Positions 30,096 to 38,844 of a stretch of DNA of 41,458 nt are shown here, one piece after another. The notes below the pieces were generated by a model. It searched no databases. It saw only the letters and a program-made list of their open reading frames with translations, and was not told the origin of the DNA. How positions within the stretch are numbered: position 1 is the first letter of the stretch; each line of letters begins with the position of its first letter. The translations under genes and the position numbers were made by a program. Source of the stretch: Oleiagrimonas sp. (lineage in GTDB: Bacteria; Pseudomonadota; Gammaproteobacteria; Xanthomonadales; Rhodanobacteraceae); contig NZ_JAQIBU010000046.1 in the NCBI RefSeq assembly GCF_027858935.1, forward strand, positions 1 through 41,458, written 5' to 3'.

Positions 30096-31409
30096 TCAGG
30101 CGGACTTTTCGATGACGGCGTGGAACATCCCGTCCAGGTTCGCGTCGCCGGGCAGCACCTGCCAGCCGGGACCAGCGGTCTGGCCCATTGGCAAGCGGAG
30201 CGGAACGGCGAGCGCATCGGCGTGCTGGTCCAGGAATGGTGTCACCACGGCCTCGTTCTCGGCACGCAGAATCGAGCAACTGACATACAGCAGGCGTCCC
30301 CCCGGGGCCAGCAGTGGCCACAGGGATTCCAGCAGCCGATGCTGGATCAGATTCAGTGCCGCAATGTCGGTGGCCCGTCGATGCAGGCGCACATCCGGAC
30401 GCCGGCGCAATACGCCGGTGGCCGAGCACGGGGCATCGATCAGGATGCGGTCGAACGGCGAGCCGTCCCACCATGCCGCGGTGTCGGCGGCGTCCGCTTG
30501 GAGAACTCGCGCCTGCAGACCGAGCCGGGACAGGTTGTCGTGGATACGCGGAATGCGACCCGCTTCCAGCTCCACCGCAGTCAAGGCGATGTCGGCGCAT
30601 TCCAGCGCATGGCAGGCCTTGCCGCCCGGTGCGGCGCAGGCGTCGAGCACGCGCTGTCCGTCCGCCAGGTCCAGCAGCATGGCGGACAGCTGCGCGGATC
30701 CGTCCTGGACGGCAAAGGCGCCGTCGGCGAAGCCCGGCAAGCGGGTCACATCGGTGCTCGCCTCCAGCACGATGGCATCGGGCAAGTCCGGGTGCGCATG
30801 GGCAGGGATGGCCGCTTCCAAAAGTGCTGCGAGCAGGCGCTCGCGGGAGCCGTGACGACGATTGGCCCGCAGCATCAGCGGTGCCTCGCCATTGGCGGCG
30901 GTCAGAATGTCTTCTGATCGATCCGGCCAGTCGTGCTGGGTGGCGTCGATCAGCCAGGCTGGTTGTGCCCAACGGGCCACCGGGTCGTGGTCGAGCTGCA
31001 CGCGCAGGTCCGCAGCTTCGCGCTGCCAGCGGCGCAGTACTGCATTGACCAGGCCAGCCAGCCGCGGTCGTCCCAGTGCGCGTACCGCCTGCACGGTGGC
31101 GGCGACGGCGGCATAGGCGGGAAACCCGAGCACATCCAGCTGCACCAGACCGAGTACCAGCAGCGCATGCACGGCCGGTTCCTTGCGCCGCAGGGACTTG
31201 TCCATCAGCTGATCCAGCGCCGCGTCGTAGCGCAGCCACCAGCGGGCTCCGGCATGCACCAGGGCGCTGAGCAGGGCGCGGTCACGAGCGTCGCCGAGCG
31301 AGGGCGTCATGCGGCCCAGGATCTCGCGCGATGAGGCGCCACCCAGGGCCACATCCGCCAACGCGCGAGCGGCCAGAGCGCGGGTGTCGAGTGCAGGTGT
31401 GGCGGTCAT
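30096..31409 (-). CDS. rsmB: 16S rRNA (cytosine-967-C5)-methyltransferase
   Basis: 'ALDTRALAARALADVALGGASSREI', 'GFADGAFAVQDGSAQLSAMLLDLADGQRVLDACAAPGGKACHALE', 'DRILIDAPCSATGVLRRRPDVRLHR'. Confidence 0.97.
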   Translation of the reverse strand: MTATPALDTRALAARALADVALGGASSREILGRMTPSLGDARDRALLSALVHAGARWWLRYDAALDQLMDKSLRRKEPAVHALLVLGLVQLDVLGFPAYAAVAATVQAVRALGRPRLAGLVNAVLRRWQREAADLRVQLDHDPVARWAQPAWLIDATQHDWPDRSEDILTAANGEAPLMLRANRRHGSRERLLAALLEAAIPAHAHPDLPDAIVLEASTDVTRLPGFADGAFAVQDGSAQLSAMLLDLADGQRVLDACAAPGGKACHALECADIALTAVELEAGRIPRIHDNLSRLGLQARVLQADAADTAAWWDGSPFDRILIDAPCSATGVLRRRPDVRLHRRATDIAALNLIQHRLLESLWPLLAPGGRLLYVSCSILRAENEAVVTPFLDQHADALAVPLRLPMGQTAGPGWQVLPGDANLDGMFHAVIEKSA

Positions 31410-31420
31410 GACCTGTCGGC

Positions 31421-32437
31421 TCAGCAAGCAGGTGCGCGAAGTTCGGGGCGCGCGTTGAGATAGTCGCCGATGGCGATCTGCCGCCCGCCCGGACGCTGCA
31501 CCGAGAGCAGGCGCAGCACGCCATCGCCGCAGGCGATGGCGAGGCCTTCACGATCGCCGCCAAGGACGCTTCCTGGCGGCGCTCCGGGTGGTCGGTCGAG
31601 GGCCTGTGCCGACCAGATGCGCAGGCGTTCTCCGCCGATCTGCGCATCGGCCACGGGCCAGGGGTCGAAGGCGCGCACGATGCGTTCCAGCTCGCTCGCC
31701 GGACGCGTGAAATCCAGCCGGGCTTCGGACTTGTCCAGCTTGTGTGCATAAGTGACGCTGTCCCCAGCCTGCGCACGCGCGGGCGGGATCTCGCCGTGCT
31801 GGATCCGCTCCAGTCCCTCGGCGAGGACCTTGGCGCCCAGTACGGACAGACGATCATGCAGGCTGCCGCCGGTCTCGTGAGCGGTGATGGCAATGCGTTC
31901 CTCCATCAGCACCGGGCCGGTATCGAGGCCGGCTTCCATGCGCATCAGGTCGACGCCCGTCTCATGGTCGCCGGCGACGATGGCGCGCTGGATCGGAGCC
32001 GCGCCACGCCAGCGTGGCAGCAGGCTGGCATGCACGTTCCAGCAGCCCAGGGTCGGCAGGTCCAGTACCGCCTGCGGCAGAATCAGACCGTAGGCCACGA
32101 CCACCAAAAGATCGGGGCGGTATCCGGCCAGCGTGGTCTGTGCATCGGGATCCTTCAGTGTGCGGGGTTGTTCGACTGCCACGCCGGCTTCGAGCGCGGC
32201 GTGCTTGACCGGGCTGGCGGCCAACTTGCGACCCCGACCAGCCGGTCGGTCGGGCTGGGTGTACACGGCGACCAGTTCGGCTCCGCAGTCGCGGCAGGCC
32301 GCAAGGCAGGGCACGGCAAACTCGGGGGTGCCGGCAAAGACCAGCCGCAGACGACGCGTCACTGGCAGCACCTGCTGGCGTTCAAACCATCCGTCCGTGT
32401 CAGTTTGCCCAGCATCCTGCATCCTCACTTCGGTCAT
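31421..32437 (-). CDS. fmt: Methionyl-tRNA formyltransferase
   Basis: '[18 protein letters not shown]', '[22 protein letters not shown]', '[47 protein letters not shown]'; start codon uncertain. Confidence 0.97.
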   Translation of the reverse strand: MTEVRMQDAGQTDTDGWFERQQVLPVTRRLRLVFAGTPEFAVPCLAACRDCGAELVAVYTQPDRPAGRGRKLAASPVKHAALEAGVAVEQPRTLKDPDAQTTLAGYRPDLLVVVAYGLILPQAVLDLPTLGCWNVHASLLPRWRGAAPIQRAIVAGDHETGVDLMRMEAGLDTGPVLMEERIAITAHETGGSLHDRLSVLGAKVLAEGLERIQHGEIPPARAQAGDSVTYAHKLDKSEARLDFTRPASELERIVRAFDPWPVADAQIGGERLRIWSAQALDRPPGAPPGSVLGGDREGLAIACGDGVLRLLSVQRPGGRQIAIGDYLNARPELRAPAC

Positions 32438-32526
32438 GGATCGACATGGGGGTCCCTGCTCCGGCATGTGTTGCGGGCGAACAGATCGATGCCGGCGGAA
32501 GGCGCGTGCAGGCTGTAAACAAGGTG

Positions 32527-33030
32527 CTAGCTGGCCACGCGCCGCTGTTTTTCCATACGCTTGAGCAGCATGGATCTTTTCAGCGGCGACAGGTGGTCGA
32601 CAAACACCTTGCCGTCCAGATGGTCCAGTTCATGCTGGATGCAAACCGCCATCAGCCCCTCGGCTTCGATCTCGAAGGTCTTGCCGTCGGCGTCCTGCGC
32701 TTGGGCCTTCACCCAGCTTGCGCGCTCGACGTTGGCGAACACGCCGGGGAAGGACAGGCAACCTTCCTGCTCGACCTGCGCGCCACGCTTTTCGATGATG
32801 CGGGGATTGACCAGGACCTTCGGCTGGTCATTGCCATCGGAAACATCCATCACGAACAGACGCAGGTGCTGATCCACCTGTGTGGCGGCCAGGCCCACGC
32901 CGCGCTCGGCATACATGGTCTCGTACATGTCCGCGACCAATTGGCGCAACGTGTCATCGAACACGGCGACGGTTTTGGCCTTGGTGCGAAGGCGCGGGTC
33001 TGGAAATTCGAGTACTGTCAATATGCTCAT
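32527..33030 (-). CDS. def: Peptide deformylase
   Basis: '[13 protein letters not shown]', '[11 protein letters not shown]', '[19 protein letters not shown]'. Confidence 0.98.
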   Translation of the reverse strand: MSILTVLEFPDPRLRTKAKTVAVFDDTLRQLVADMYETMYAERGVGLAATQVDQHLRLFVMDVSDGNDQPKVLVNPRIIEKRGAQVEQEGCLSFPGVFANVERASWVKAQAQDADGKTFEIEAEGLMAVCIQHELDHLDGKVFVDHLSPLKRSMLLKRMEKQRRVAS

Positions 33031-33150
33031 GATGAAACCTGTATCTTGATGCCAAATTGCGGGCGAATCGGCGAAATCCAAGCGCCTGCGTGGTTAGCAT
33101 TCCCATTGTACGGTGCGAAGCGGCTCGCTGCGAATGCGCCGATTGTGCAT

Positions 33151-33178
33151 TTGCGTAACCTTGCGAATCAGCTACACT
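33151..33178 (+). promoter_or_regulatory. Candidate sigma-70 promoter for the LysM gene (TTGCGT-N16-TACACT)
   Basis: Position 36 nt upstream of the start codon; plausible hexamers and spacing. Confidence 0.4.
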
Positions 33179-33213
33179 CGCAAAAACCTTGGGGGAACGG
33201 GGGATTACCCGTC

Positions 33214-34323
33214 ATGTTTAAGAAAACGCTTGTCCTTCTCGCCGGACTGCTCTTTACCGTTGCGGTTTATGCGGCCGGGGCTCAGATGCGGGCCGATCAC
33301 CCCGACACCTATGTGGTGAAGAAGGGCGATACCCTGTGGGACATCTCTGCGCACTTCCTGCGCAAGCCTTGGCTGTGGCCGGAAATCTGGCAGGCCAACC
33401 CGCAGGTGCGCAACCCGCACCTGATCTATCCGGGCGATGTGTTGAACATGTCCTACGACGGCCAGCACGTGACCATACTCAAACCACGCATCCGCGAGCA
33501 AGGTCATCCGATCAGTGCAATCCCGCTGCACCAGCTGCAGATGTATCTCAGGGATCTGCGTGTGGTCAAAAGCGGCGTTCTGGGCAAAGCCCCGTACGTG
33601 GTCGGTTTTGAAGAGAACCAGCTGCGCGGCATCCCCGGGCAGTTCATCTACGTACGCGGCCTCAAGGCCAAGCCCGGTGACCGTGTGGCGATTGTTCGTC
33701 CCAGCCATATCTACCGCCAGTACAGCGATGCTCCCACGCGGATTGGAGATACCCTGGACAGCAACGTGGCCATGGTTGATGGACCCTGGAGCGAGGACAT
33801 GCGCCACAACGGACATTCCGGCTTCGGCAAGATCATCGGTACCGAGGTTCGGGTGATCGGCAACGCCAAGGTGCTGCGCGGCGGTGATCCTGCCACGTTG
33901 CTGCTCGACTCCAGCACGCGCGAGATTCGCACGGGCGATCGCATACTTCCGGTCAACGATCATCCATACGACGCCAGCTATTTTCCGCACGCCCCCAAGA
34001 GCATGCCCCAGCACGCCCGCGTGGTTGCGTTCGCCGATGATCTTTATGCTGCAGGTCGCCGGGAGGTGGTGGCGCTCTCGATCGGTCGTGCCGATGGTGT
34101 CAACAATGGGCAGACCTACAGCATCTATGAGCCGGGGAAGACCATCCATGATGACGTCGCCAGCTCCAGCATGCGCCGCAGCTTCGGCGAGCACGTGAAG
34201 CTGCCCTCCGAATACGTCGGCCACGTCATGGTGTTCCGCACCTTTGACCATGTCAGTTATGGACTGATCATGGATGACATACGTCCGGTACGCATGGGCG
34301 ACAAGCTGAAACTTCCCGAGTAG
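33214..34323 (+). CDS. Exported LysM peptidoglycan-binding domain protein
   Basis: Signal peptide 'MFKKTLVLLAGLLFTVAVYAAG'; LysM 'TYVVKKGDTLWDISAHFLRKPWLWPEIWQANPQVRNPHLIYPGDVL'. Confidence 0.92.
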   Translation: MFKKTLVLLAGLLFTVAVYAAGAQMRADHPDTYVVKKGDTLWDISAHFLRKPWLWPEIWQANPQVRNPHLIYPGDVLNMSYDGQHVTILKPRIREQGHPISAIPLHQLQMYLRDLRVVKSGVLGKAPYVVGFEENQLRGIPGQFIYVRGLKAKPGDRVAIVRPSHIYRQYSDAPTRIGDTLDSNVAMVDGPWSEDMRHNGHSGFGKIIGTEVRVIGNAKVLRGGDPATLLLDSSTREIRTGDRILPVNDHPYDASYFPHAPKSMPQHARVVAFADDLYAAGRREVVALSIGRADGVNNGQTYSIYEPGKTIHDDVASSSMRRSFGEHVKLPSEYVGHVMVFRTFDHVSYGLIMDDIRPVRMGDKLKLPE

Positions 34324-34353
34324 TTACGGACACCACCTGTCGGTGTTCGCCTA

Positions 34354-34385
34354 CAAAACGGCGCGGCTTTGGCTGCGCCGTTTTG
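34354..34385 (+). terminator. Rho-independent-type terminator after the LysM gene
   Basis: CAAAACGGCGC-N10-GCGCCGTTTTG, 11-bp perfect stem with T-run. Confidence 0.8.
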
Positions 34386-34413
34386 CATGGGGCATGGACC
34401 TACACTCTTCAGC

Positions 34414-35547
34414 ATGGAGCACGCCCTCTGCCAACGCGCCTGGCTGACACTGCTGCGCACGCCCGGAATGGGCGCTCGGCACCTGCGCCAGCTGGTGCGT
34501 GATGCCGGCGGCGACATCGAGCTTGCCCTCGAGCAGGCTCGACATGGTCGATGGCCCGGGCTTGATGATCGCGCACGCGGATGGTTGCGTGCCCCGGACG
34601 CCAAACGCGTGGCTTCGGATCTGGACTGGCTGGCGCAGCCAAGGCACCGGTTGCTGTGCTTCACTGACGCGGACTACCCGCCGCAACTGGAACAGGCGCC
34701 GCATGCACCAGCGGCGATGTATGCAGTCGGCAATACGCAATTGCTGCTGCGCCCCCAGCTGGCCGTGGTCGGTGCGCGCAGTGCAAGCCCGGCCGGACGC
34801 ACCAATGCCGGGGCCTTCGCACGTGCACTGTCGCGGCGAGGTGTGGTCATCACCAGCGGCCTGGCCGAAGGCATTGATGCAGCCGCACACGAGGCGGCCC
34901 TTGCCGAGGGCGGCGGCACCATAGCGGTGGTGGGTACCGGTCCCGACCGGGTCTATCCCCGACGCAACCGGGTGCTGTCAGCCGCCATAGCGGAGCAGGG
35001 TCTGGTGGTCAGTGAGTTCGCACCCGGAACCGGAGCCAGGGCACAGCATTTCCCGCGCCGCAACCGCATCATTTCCGGCCTGACACTGGGGACCCTTGTG
35101 GTCGAGGCCGGGGTGCGATCGGGCTCGCTGATCACGGCGCGTTTGGCAGGCGACTACGGGCGCGAGGTTTACGCGCTGCCCGGTTCCATCCACAATCCGC
35201 TGGCCCGCGGTTGCCATCGCCTGATACGGGAGGGTGCCCGACTGGTGGAAACCGTGGACGAAATCCTCCAGTCCCTGGTGCCATTGGCGCGTGCCCAGGG
35301 GCATGAACTGGCTGCACGGCTTGCGGCCGATGCCGGGGTGGATAGTCCATCCCCGACATCGCAGATCATGGAAGATCCGCAATCGAGGCGCTTGCTGGAT
35401 GCGCTTGGTCATGATGTGGCGACCCTGGATGAGCTGCATGAACGCAGTGGTCTGGAGCCGGCCGAACTGTCCTCGATGCTGCTGATGCTGGAGTTGGAGG
35501 GCCGGGTGGCGGGCGTTGCCGGAGGGCGCTACCAGCGGCTGGATTGA
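34414..35547 (+). CDS. dprA: DNA-processing protein DprA
   Basis: 'LAVVGARSASPAGRTNAGAFARALSRRGVVITSGLAEGIDAAAHEAAL', 'VVGTGPDRVYPRRNRVLSAAIAEQGLVVSEF', 'FPRRNRIISGLTLGTLVVEAGVRSGSLITARLAGDYGREVYALPG'. Confidence 0.97.
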   Translation: MEHALCQRAWLTLLRTPGMGARHLRQLVRDAGGDIELALEQARHGRWPGLDDRARGWLRAPDAKRVASDLDWLAQPRHRLLCFTDADYPPQLEQAPHAPAAMYAVGNTQLLLRPQLAVVGARSASPAGRTNAGAFARALSRRGVVITSGLAEGIDAAAHEAALAEGGGTIAVVGTGPDRVYPRRNRVLSAAIAEQGLVVSEFAPGTGARAQHFPRRNRIISGLTLGTLVVEAGVRSGSLITARLAGDYGREVYALPGSIHNPLARGCHRLIREGARLVETVDEILQSLVPLARAQGHELAARLAADAGVDSPSPTSQIMEDPQSRRLLDALGHDVATLDELHERSGLEPAELSSMLLMLELEGRVAGVAGGRYQRLD

Positions 35548-35623
35548 GCCAGCGGGAAGGACGCCCTGAGCGATTTTGCTTGACAGGTCGGCGCGCCATG
35601 TGGTCCCACTAAATAATGCATGC

Positions 35624-35644
35624 GCGCGCCGAAGATCGGCGCGC
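35624..35644 (+). repeat. 9-bp hairpin GCGCGCCGA-AGA-TCGGCGCGC in the topA leader; its right arm is repeated upstream at 35588-35597
   Basis: Read directly. Confidence 0.85.
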
Positions 35645-35675
35645 CCCCTGAAATCGACACGGAAACCGTGCCTGT

Positions 35676-38171
35676 ATGGCAAAGAACCTGCTCATCGTCG
35701 AGTCGCCCGCCAAGGCCAAGACGATCAACAAGTACCTCGGCAAGGACTTCAAGGTCCTGGCCTCCTACGGACATGTGCGTGACTTGATCCCGAAGGAGGG
35801 CGCAGTCGACACCGAGCACGGTTTCGCCATGAAGTACGACGTCATCGAGCGCAACCAGAAGCATGTCGATGCGATCTCCAAGGAAGCCAAGCTCGCCGAT
35901 TCGATCTATCTGGCCACCGATCTGGATCGCGAGGGCGAGGCCATTTCCTGGCACATCAGCGAGATCCTTCGCGAGAAGGGCCTGCTCGAGGGCAAGATCA
36001 TGCACCGGGTGGTGTTCAGTGAAATCACTCCGCGTGCCATCAAGGCAGCGGTGGAGCATCCGCGCGGACTGTCGCACGACCTAGTCGACGCCCAGCAAGC
36101 GCGTCGTGCGCTGGACTATCTGGTCGGCTTCAACCTGTCTCCTGTGCTGTGGCGCAAGGTGCAGCGTGGTCTGTCCGCCGGTCGTGTGCAAAGCCCGGCA
36201 CTGCGCATGATTGTCGAGCGCGAGAAGGAAATCGAGGCTTTCGACCCCAAGGAGTACTGGACCATCGAAGCCGATCTGTCGCATGAGAATGTCGGTTTCC
36301 GCGCCAAGCTCACGCGTCTGGATGGCAAGAAGTTCGAGCAGTTCGACCTGACCGACGAGGTCACGGCCCATGCCGCGCGCAGGGCGCTGTTGACGGCCGC
36401 CGACGGAATCCTGACGGTGGACGAAGTCAACAGCCGCGAGCGCAAGCGTCGTCCGGCCGCGCCGTTCACGACCTCCACACTGCAGCAGGAAGCGGCGCGC
36501 AAGATCGGCTTTTCCACCAGCCGAACGATGCGTGTGGCCCAGGGGCTGTACGAGGGCGTGGCCATCGGCGAGGAGGGCAACGTCGGCCTGATCACCTACA
36601 TGCGTACCGATGCCACGGCGCTCTCCGAGGATGCGGTCGGCGAGTTGCGCGAACTGATCCGCAAGGATTATGGCGACAAGGCATTGCCGGACGCCGTGCA
36701 GGTGTACAAGGGCAAGTCCAAGAATGCCCAGGAAGCGCATGAGGCGATCCGTCCGACCTCGGCCTTGCGCCGGCCGTCCGAGGTGGCCAGGTATCTTTCC
36801 GACGACCAGCGCAAGCTGTATGAGCTGATCTGGAAGCGTACCGTGGCCTGCCAGATGATCCACGCCACACTGAACACCGTATCGGTGGAATTCCCGGTGG
36901 GCGAGTCCAGTTTTCGTGCCACCGGCACCACCGTGGTCGATCCGGGCTTCCTGGCCGTGTACGAGGAAGGCCAGGACAGCAAGTCCGACGACGACGAGAA
37001 GCGCCGCCTGCCGCATCTGGTCAAGGGGGATCGCGTGCCGCTGGCCGACATCCTCGCCGACCAGCATTTCACCGAGCCGCCACCGCGTTATTCCGAGGCC
37101 AGCCTGGTCAAGACGCTGGAGGAGTTCGGCATTGGTCGCCCGTCCACCTATGCCTCGATCATCCAGGTGCTGCTGAACCGTGAGTACGTCTGGCTGGACA
37201 GCCGTCGCTTCAAGCCCTCCGACGTCGGTCGCACGGTCAGCAACTTCCTGACCGAGCACTTCACCCAGTACGTGGACTATGACTTCACCGCACGCCTGGA
37301 GGATGACCTGGACGCCGTCAGCCGCGGCGACCGGGCCTGGGTACCGCTTCTGGAGAATTTCTGGAAGCCGTTCAAGCAACAGGTCGACGAGAAGATCGAG
37401 ACCGTCGACCGCGGCCAGGCGACCGGCGCGCGCGAGCTGGGCACGGACCCGAAGACCGGCAAGCCGGTGTCGGTGCGCTTGGGTCGCTACGGGCCGTTCG
37501 CGCAGATCGGCACGCGCGAGGACGAGGACAAACCGCAATTCGCCAGCCTGCGTCCAGGCCAGAGCATGCATACCATCGAGCTGGCCGAGGCGCTGGAGCT
37601 GTTCAAGCTGCCGCGAATACTGGGCGAGTCCGAGGACGGCGAGGAGGTCAGCGCAGGCATCGGCCGTTTTGGTCCCTTCGTCAAGCAGGGCAAGACCTAC
37701 GCCTCGCTGCCCAAGGAGGAGGATCCGCATGCGGTCACATTCGAGCGCGCCAGGGAGTTGATCCGCGAAAAGCTGGAGATGCTGGCCAACCGTGTGATTC
37801 AGGAGTTTTCCACCGGGGTGCAGGTGCTCAACGGCCGCTATGGTCCGTACATCACCGATGGCGAGAAAAACGCCCGCGTTCCCAAGGATCGTGAGCCCGC
37901 CTCGTTGACCGAAGCCGAGTGCAATGAACTGCTGGCCGCGGCCCCGCTCCGCAAGCGTCGTGGCGCCGCCAAGAAGGCGACCAAGAAAGCGCCAGCGAAG
38001 AAAACCGCGAGCAAGAAGTCGGCAACGAAAAAGGCCGCAACGAAAAAGACCGCTGCCAGGAAGTCCTCCACCAAGAAGGCTGCAAGCAAGAAGACGCCAG
38101 CCAGGAAAGCCAGCAAAAAGACGGCGGACAAGACTTCAGGCAAGGTCGACGCGTCGACCACGGGACAGTGA
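35676..38171 (+). CDS. topA: DNA topoisomerase I with lysine/alanine-rich C-terminal tail
   Basis: 'KNLLIVESPAKAKTINKYLGKDFKVLASYGHVRDL', 'LATDLDREGEAISWHISE', 'GLITYMRTDATALSEDAV', Topo C-terminal repeats 'RLGRYGPFAQIG', 'GIGRFGPFVKQG', 'LNGRYGPYI'. Confidence 0.99.
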   Translation: MAKNLLIVESPAKAKTINKYLGKDFKVLASYGHVRDLIPKEGAVDTEHGFAMKYDVIERNQKHVDAISKEAKLADSIYLATDLDREGEAISWHISEILREKGLLEGKIMHRVVFSEITPRAIKAAVEHPRGLSHDLVDAQQARRALDYLVGFNLSPVLWRKVQRGLSAGRVQSPALRMIVEREKEIEAFDPKEYWTIEADLSHENVGFRAKLTRLDGKKFEQFDLTDEVTAHAARRALLTAADGILTVDEVNSRERKRRPAAPFTTSTLQQEAARKIGFSTSRTMRVAQGLYEGVAIGEEGNVGLITYMRTDATALSEDAVGELRELIRKDYGDKALPDAVQVYKGKSKNAQEAHEAIRPTSALRRPSEVARYLSDDQRKLYELIWKRTVACQMIHATLNTVSVEFPVGESSFRATGTTVVDPGFLAVYEEGQDSKSDDDEKRRLPHLVKGDRVPLADILADQHFTEPPPRYSEASLVKTLEEFGIGRPSTYASIIQVLLNREYVWLDSRRFKPSDVGRTVSNFLTEHFTQYVDYDFTARLEDDLDAVSRGDRAWVPLLENFWKPFKQQVDEKIETVDRGQATGARELGTDPKTGKPVSVRLGRYGPFAQIGTREDEDKPQFASLRPGQSMHTIELAEALELFKLPRILGESEDGEEVSAGIGRFGPFVKQGKTYASLPKEEDPHAVTFERARELIREKLEMLANRVIQEFSTGVQVLNGRYGPYITDGEKNARVPKDREPASLTEAECNELLAAAPLRKRRGAAKKATKKAPAKKTASKKSATKKAATKKTAARKSSTKKAASKKTPARKASKKTADKTSGKVDASTTGQ

Positions 38172-38189
38172 GATTCACCGTTTCCGACC

Positions 38190-38798
38190 ATGACCGAAGC
38201 CACTGCCAGTCCAGGGATCCAGCAGGCCGCCGCCGCACTCAAGTCCGGCAAGGTGGTGGCCTATCCTACCGAAGCTGTCTTCGGGCTTGGTTGCGATCCC
38301 GGCGACCGCGCCGCATTTGAACACCTGTTATCGCTCAAGCAGCGCCCGGCTACGCAGGGTGTCCTGCTGATCGCAGGCGATTTCGAACAGCTGGTGCCCT
38401 ACATCGACATGGACAAATTGCCGGCCGACGCGCTGCAGCGGGTCCAGGCAAGCTGGCCCGGTCCCCATACCTGGATCCTGCCGCGCGCGGCTTCGGTACC
38501 GCCCTGGGTGACCGGGACCCATGCCGGGATTGCCTTGCGCATGACCGCCCACCTGCCTGCAGCACAACTGTGCCGCGCTTTCGGCGGCGCGCTCGTCTCG
38601 ACCAGCGCCAATATCCATGGCCATCCACCTGCCCGTGACGCGGCCACGGCACGCGCCATGTTCGGTGATGAACTGGCGTTCGTCCTGGATGACCCGGTTG
38701 GCGGACTGGATAGGCCCACTTCGATCCGCGACGCCCTGACTGGCGCTATCATTCGCGAAGCAACGCCAACAACGGTGGACTCGACCCAGATCGGGTGA
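38190..38798 (+). CDS. tsaC: Threonylcarbamoyl-AMP synthase (YrdC/Sua5 domain)
   Basis: 'AAAALKSGKVVAYPTEAVFGLGCDPGDRAAFEHLLSLKQRPATQGVLLIAGDFEQL', 'ALVSTSANIHGHPPARDA'. Confidence 0.96.
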   Translation: MTEATASPGIQQAAAALKSGKVVAYPTEAVFGLGCDPGDRAAFEHLLSLKQRPATQGVLLIAGDFEQLVPYIDMDKLPADALQRVQASWPGPHTWILPRAASVPPWVTGTHAGIALRMTAHLPAAQLCRAFGGALVSTSANIHGHPPARDAATARAMFGDELAFVLDDPVGGLDRPTSIRDALTGAIIREATPTTVDSTQIG

Positions 38799-38844
38799 GC
38801 ACCATGGAACGCAAGTCCCGGACATAGGGCGAGGGAGCGAGCAC

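Noticed and set aside
28429-30855. 808-aa plus-strand ORF opposite the GT39 gene and rsmB
   Set aside because: Gln/Arg-rich antisense translation spanning two real genes; no domain or signal.
30052-31239. N-terminal extension of the 964-aa minus-strand ORF (28345-31239)
   Set aside because: This part overlaps rsmB in another frame on the same strand; the GT39 gene most likely starts near 30051.
36081-37730. 549-aa minus-strand ORF opposite topA
   Set aside because: Antisense shadow of topA with no recognised domain.
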